Source of the DNA: Symbiodinium natans
Taxonomy: Eukaryota; Sar; Dinophyceae; Suessiales; Symbiodiniaceae
Length of the DNA: 64,000 nt
Assembly (NCBI GenBank): GCA_905221605.1
Contig: CAJNDS010001191.1
Span: forward strand, 222,501-286,500
Direction: 5' to 3'
In this document: positions 62,301-64,000 of the stretch, piece by piece
Position numbering within the stretch: position 1 is the stretch's first letter
Layout of the letters: every line of letters begins with the position of its first letter
The notes under the pieces: generated by a model
Databases searched by the model: none
What the model was told of the DNA's origin: nothing
What the model saw: only the letters and a program-made list of their open reading frames with translations
Translations under genes and position numbers: made by a program

Positions 62301-63731
62301 GAGGGTATTAAAAATAGTGTTTTTATTAAGGTTCTGAGGGGAGTATAGTTATAGGGTTCTTAAGGGAGGGGGATTCAAGGGGGGTATGTCCCTAAGAATC
62401 CTTTAAGGAGACGATAGTCGGCTTTGGGCTGCGCCAGGTGGCCTTCCTGCCGCTGTGGCTTGCGCCATGGCTGCTCTCGGCATTGGCCATGAACCTCACA
62501 CTGGTCACAGTGATCTACCTTCAGATGGAACCTGGGGTCCTAATTTGTCAGTGACTTTGGGGCACCCCCGTGTTCGGTTTTTGGGGTTGTGTGTTGGTTG
62601 TCCAAACCAGTGTGCTCCTTAGCAAACGGGTTCGGCTCCGCCCCGTCCCCCCCCCCCTTGCTTTGTCATGTGTAGCGACATTCAAAAGCAAGATCCTACG
62701 ACAGCAAGCGCTTTAAGGAGGTCCTCACTACGGAAAAGCTTGTTTCCCTCCTGAACGCGGTTGCACCGACCCACTTCTGGCAGACGCCACTTGGCGTGTC
62801 CTCAGGTGCGGCGACTGGGTCGGATCAGCGGGCAGCAGGATCCGTTTTTCTACAGTTAGTAGATGTATAGTGAAGCTTGTAGGCTATAGGCTGTAGGCTG
62901 TCCTTCAGGGACCTTAAGGCGCTGGGCGCAGCAGTTCTGGGGCTCGTGGTGGCCTTGGCCTGGTCCTCCTCCTGCAAGATCAAGTTGAGGAGCCATGCCC
63001 TGATGCTGGAGCAGATGGCCTCTTTCGACTGCCGGGGTGCTCAGTGCACGCAGGAGGAAGACCGCCGCCTGGTGCAGCGTCAGATTCGGGAGCTTTTTCG
63101 TGCTGAAGCGACGGAGGTGATGGGCCCTGAGGGTCCTGAGGGGGAGCTGAAAGCAGGTCACCAGCTGACTGCATCCACTGTGGCAGACGAGGATGCATTC
63201 TCCTACTTGCCAGGCGAGCCCATTTGCATGATGATGGACGAAAGACCCCTGGATGCTTTCAACGTGTACGTTCAGGAGTCCTTGCGTTCGTGCGTTTTTG
63301 ATGCTGTCGGGGGTGAGCTTCACGTGCCCTATGGCACATGCCTTGCAGCTGCCATGCCCTTGAACTTTTATTCCTTGGTGGACATACTCAATTGCGCCAA
63401 TCCAGAGTGCATTGCATCGTACGGAGCCGAATCGTATGCAGACTTTCTGTGGGCCAGCGCGATCGGCTGGCTGACAAACGTACTGCTGGTCTTCCCAATC
63501 GTCTACCCCATCTATCTCCGCATGCTCAAAGGCACATTGTCCATCCAGTCCACATGCTTGAAGGGTGTTCTGACTGTCGTCAGCGGTGCAACGGCACATG
63601 CATATCTTGCTGTCTGTGCCAGCGGCACCTTTATTCTCCTCTACCAAGCTCGCTCCGCCTTCCTCCTCGTTGTGCTGGCGCTTCTCCTGCAGCTGCAGTA
63701 CCTCTTTGGTGGTGGTGGCATTTCAGGCTAA
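59331..63731 (+). CDS. TIR-like multi-pass membrane protein, many exons
   Basis: Likely exons: 59331-59400, 59568-59662, 59764-59820, 60108-60190, 60288-60417 (borders vague), 60924-60989, 61100-61190, 61344-61414, 61638-61676, 61853-61886, 62438-62527, 62676-62805 and 62890-63731. From 60924 to 61886 all phases match. In order the protein carries SFWE-VLEAGANIFNRTSSV, VFVSHRCGSDSWAKYLAM, hydrophobic NLPVAVVCSVAAWSLAALVL and LRLLPVLVFFPMATFLLAL, then RLWLDRACIHQTD, QIHALPVFVARSTSMLVL, WDDEYFQRLWCQLELATF, VAFLPLWLAPWLLSALAM and a C-terminal membrane domain. VFVSH, the FVARS...WxxEYF part and WCxxEL resemble TIR-domain strands and the WCxxEL helix, whose glutamate is the NADase residue in plant TIRs. 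Membrane segments between TIR-like motifs are unusual. Donors are GT, GC and GA. The TIR assignment is inference; that the gene is real is well supported. Confidence 0.75.
59403..59566. mobile_element. Family C MITE in an intron of the TIR-like gene
   Basis: CTACTTGAAGGTTCATGGGT at the left and CACCCATGATCCTCCAAGTA at the right. It fills the whole gap between the exon ending near 59,400 and the one beginning at 59,568; its last bases plus CAG supply the acceptor. Family C thus also appears able to act as an intron. Confidence 0.6.
60825..60915 (+). mobile_element. Family G short element
   Basis: TCCCTCATGGTCCCTGTATA, AGAATAACCCCCCAACCC and TTCTAATTATTAAGGCCCCT match 32,058-32,140 in order and spacing. 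It lies in the intron before the exon at 60,924. Confidence 0.4.
60994..61099 (+). mobile_element. Family A introner in the TIR-like gene
   Basis: CTTCTTGCCCCCCTTGGGAA to GTTCTCAGGGGAGTGTAG. GTTT is duplicated at 60,990-60,993 and 61,100-61,103. Splicing GT (60,990) to AG (61,099) joins PMAT-FLLALFLGHH in frame. The left end has drifted from CTATAT to CTTCTTG, but the donor and acceptor rule is the same as in the calpain gene. Confidence 0.85.
61195..61343 (+). mobile_element. Old introner in the TIR-like gene
   Basis: GACC stands at 61,191-61,194 and 61,344-61,347. Splicing GA to AG joins CIHQT-DQELKLRQIH. The element ends CTTGGTG / CACCAAG-like (TTGGTGCCCAAG) are short inverted repeats. 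It contains a few CCCTAAA units. The family is not A or B. Confidence 0.6.
62092..62164 (-). repeat. Interstitial CCCTAAA array in an intron
   Basis: About ten units inside the 61,887-62,437 intron of the TIR-like gene, next to a family A element. Confidence 0.95.
62251..62348 (+). mobile_element. Family A element nested in an intron
   Basis: CTATATCCCCCTTGTGAATT to AAGGTTCTGAGGGGAGTATAG. TTAT is duplicated on both sides (62,247-62,250 and 62,349-62,352). Because the duplication starts TT, it offers no donor; the copy sits harmlessly inside the 61,887-62,437 intron and follows TTTAGGG units. Confidence 0.8.
62890..63731 (+). CDS. Last exon of the TIR-like gene: membrane domain
   Basis: Joined from the GT donor at 62,806 to ATAG|G. 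It begins GCRLSFRDLKALGAAVLGLV, a membrane helix, then a cytosolic or luminal domain with SHALMLEQMASFDCRGAQC and EEDRRLVQRQIRELFRAE. NVYVQESLRSCVFDAVGGEL and HVPYGTCLAAAMPLNFYSLV follow, then three more helices (SAIGWLTNVLLVFPIVYPI, VLTVVSGATAHAYLAVCAS, LLVVLALLLQLQYLF) and GGGISG before TAA at 63,729. The EDRRLVxxQIRxLF and HVPYxxCL strings recall, from memory, a large dinoflagellate membrane-protein family of unknown role. Confidence 0.75.
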
Positions 63732-64000
63732 GGGCTTTGGTTTTGGCCCCAAGAAAAGCCACACATGTTTACATCCCAGTGTGCACTTGTGGTCATTAGC
63801 TAGAGACATCACGGCTTCACGTACAAGTCGACGCCCAAACACAATACGTCGTGGAGCTATACAGGGCGTAGTGCTTGGGGCATTGCAGTAGGAGTTTAGG
63901 GTCGTGTCGAGTCTTTCAGAATGCGCCCATGTTGCACCCACACGCGAAGCAACCTGCAAGGTGTTCACCTCGAATCTGCAGTTTCGATGGACTGTTCAAT

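Noticed and set aside
1-64000. Dinoflagellate spliced-leader genes or relicts, tRNA, rRNA and snRNA genes
   Set aside because: I looked for the leader motif and for cloverleaf-like or rRNA-like sequence and saw none; a covariance-model search would be needed to exclude small RNAs.

Overview
The window looks like nuclear DNA of a dinoflagellate, most likely of the Symbiodinium/Polarella type. The reasons are convergent. Telomere-type TTTAGGG/CCCTAAA blocks are scattered internally in both orientations. Introns with GC and GA 5' splice sites and AG|G acceptors are needed to keep reading frames open. All supportable genes lie on the + strand. Short transposon-like elements with terminal inverted repeats and 4-bp target duplications act as introns (introners). 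No rRNA, tRNA, CRISPR array, bacterial operon or virus is visible.

Layout. 0-3.2 kb: small exons of a gene that enters from the left, including two well-supported membrane-protein exons at 2365-3169. 3.3-8.7 kb: repeats and microsatellites with one exon. 8.74-10.26 kb: an intronless ORF with an apple/PAN-like cysteine cluster and C-terminal membrane segments. 10.5-36.6 kb: many 40-150 bp exons, mostly hydrophobic, separated by introns largely built of TTTAGGG arrays. This stretch also holds a possible mitochondrial cox3 scrap (22.3 kb), a possible pogo/Tigger-type transposase scrap (29.1 kb) and a six-copy tandem repeat (32.6-34.9 kb). 37.43-39.67 kb: an AT-rich insert bounded by inverted repeats inside a TA microsatellite, containing a hairpin array. 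40-46 kb: mostly repeats. 46.8-49.3 kb: a complete five-exon calpain-like protease. 51.0-55.4 kb: a cluster of multi-pass membrane proteins, one with a 16-residue repeat, one with apparent frameshifts. 56-59.3 kb: repeats with scattered exons. 59.3-63.73 kb: a multi-exon membrane protein with TIR-like motifs.

The most interesting system is the link between introners and gene structure. Two element families (A, ends CTATA..TATAG; B, ends CTAGG..CCTAG) insert with 4-bp duplications. When the duplication begins GT or GA, it supplies the 5' splice site, while the element end supplies the AG. This fits the introns of the calpain gene and one intron of the TIR-like gene exactly. Other introns of both genes keep similar but decayed 4-nt repeats at their two junctions, as if they were old introners. 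Telomere-like arrays have replaced the core of one introner. The TIR-like protein keeps SHR, ACIHQTD and WCxxEL motifs (the last with the glutamate position used by TIR NADases) but carries predicted membrane segments between its motifs.

Exon calls rest on reading frame, splice signals and composition only; family assignments come from motif recognition, not from a database search.
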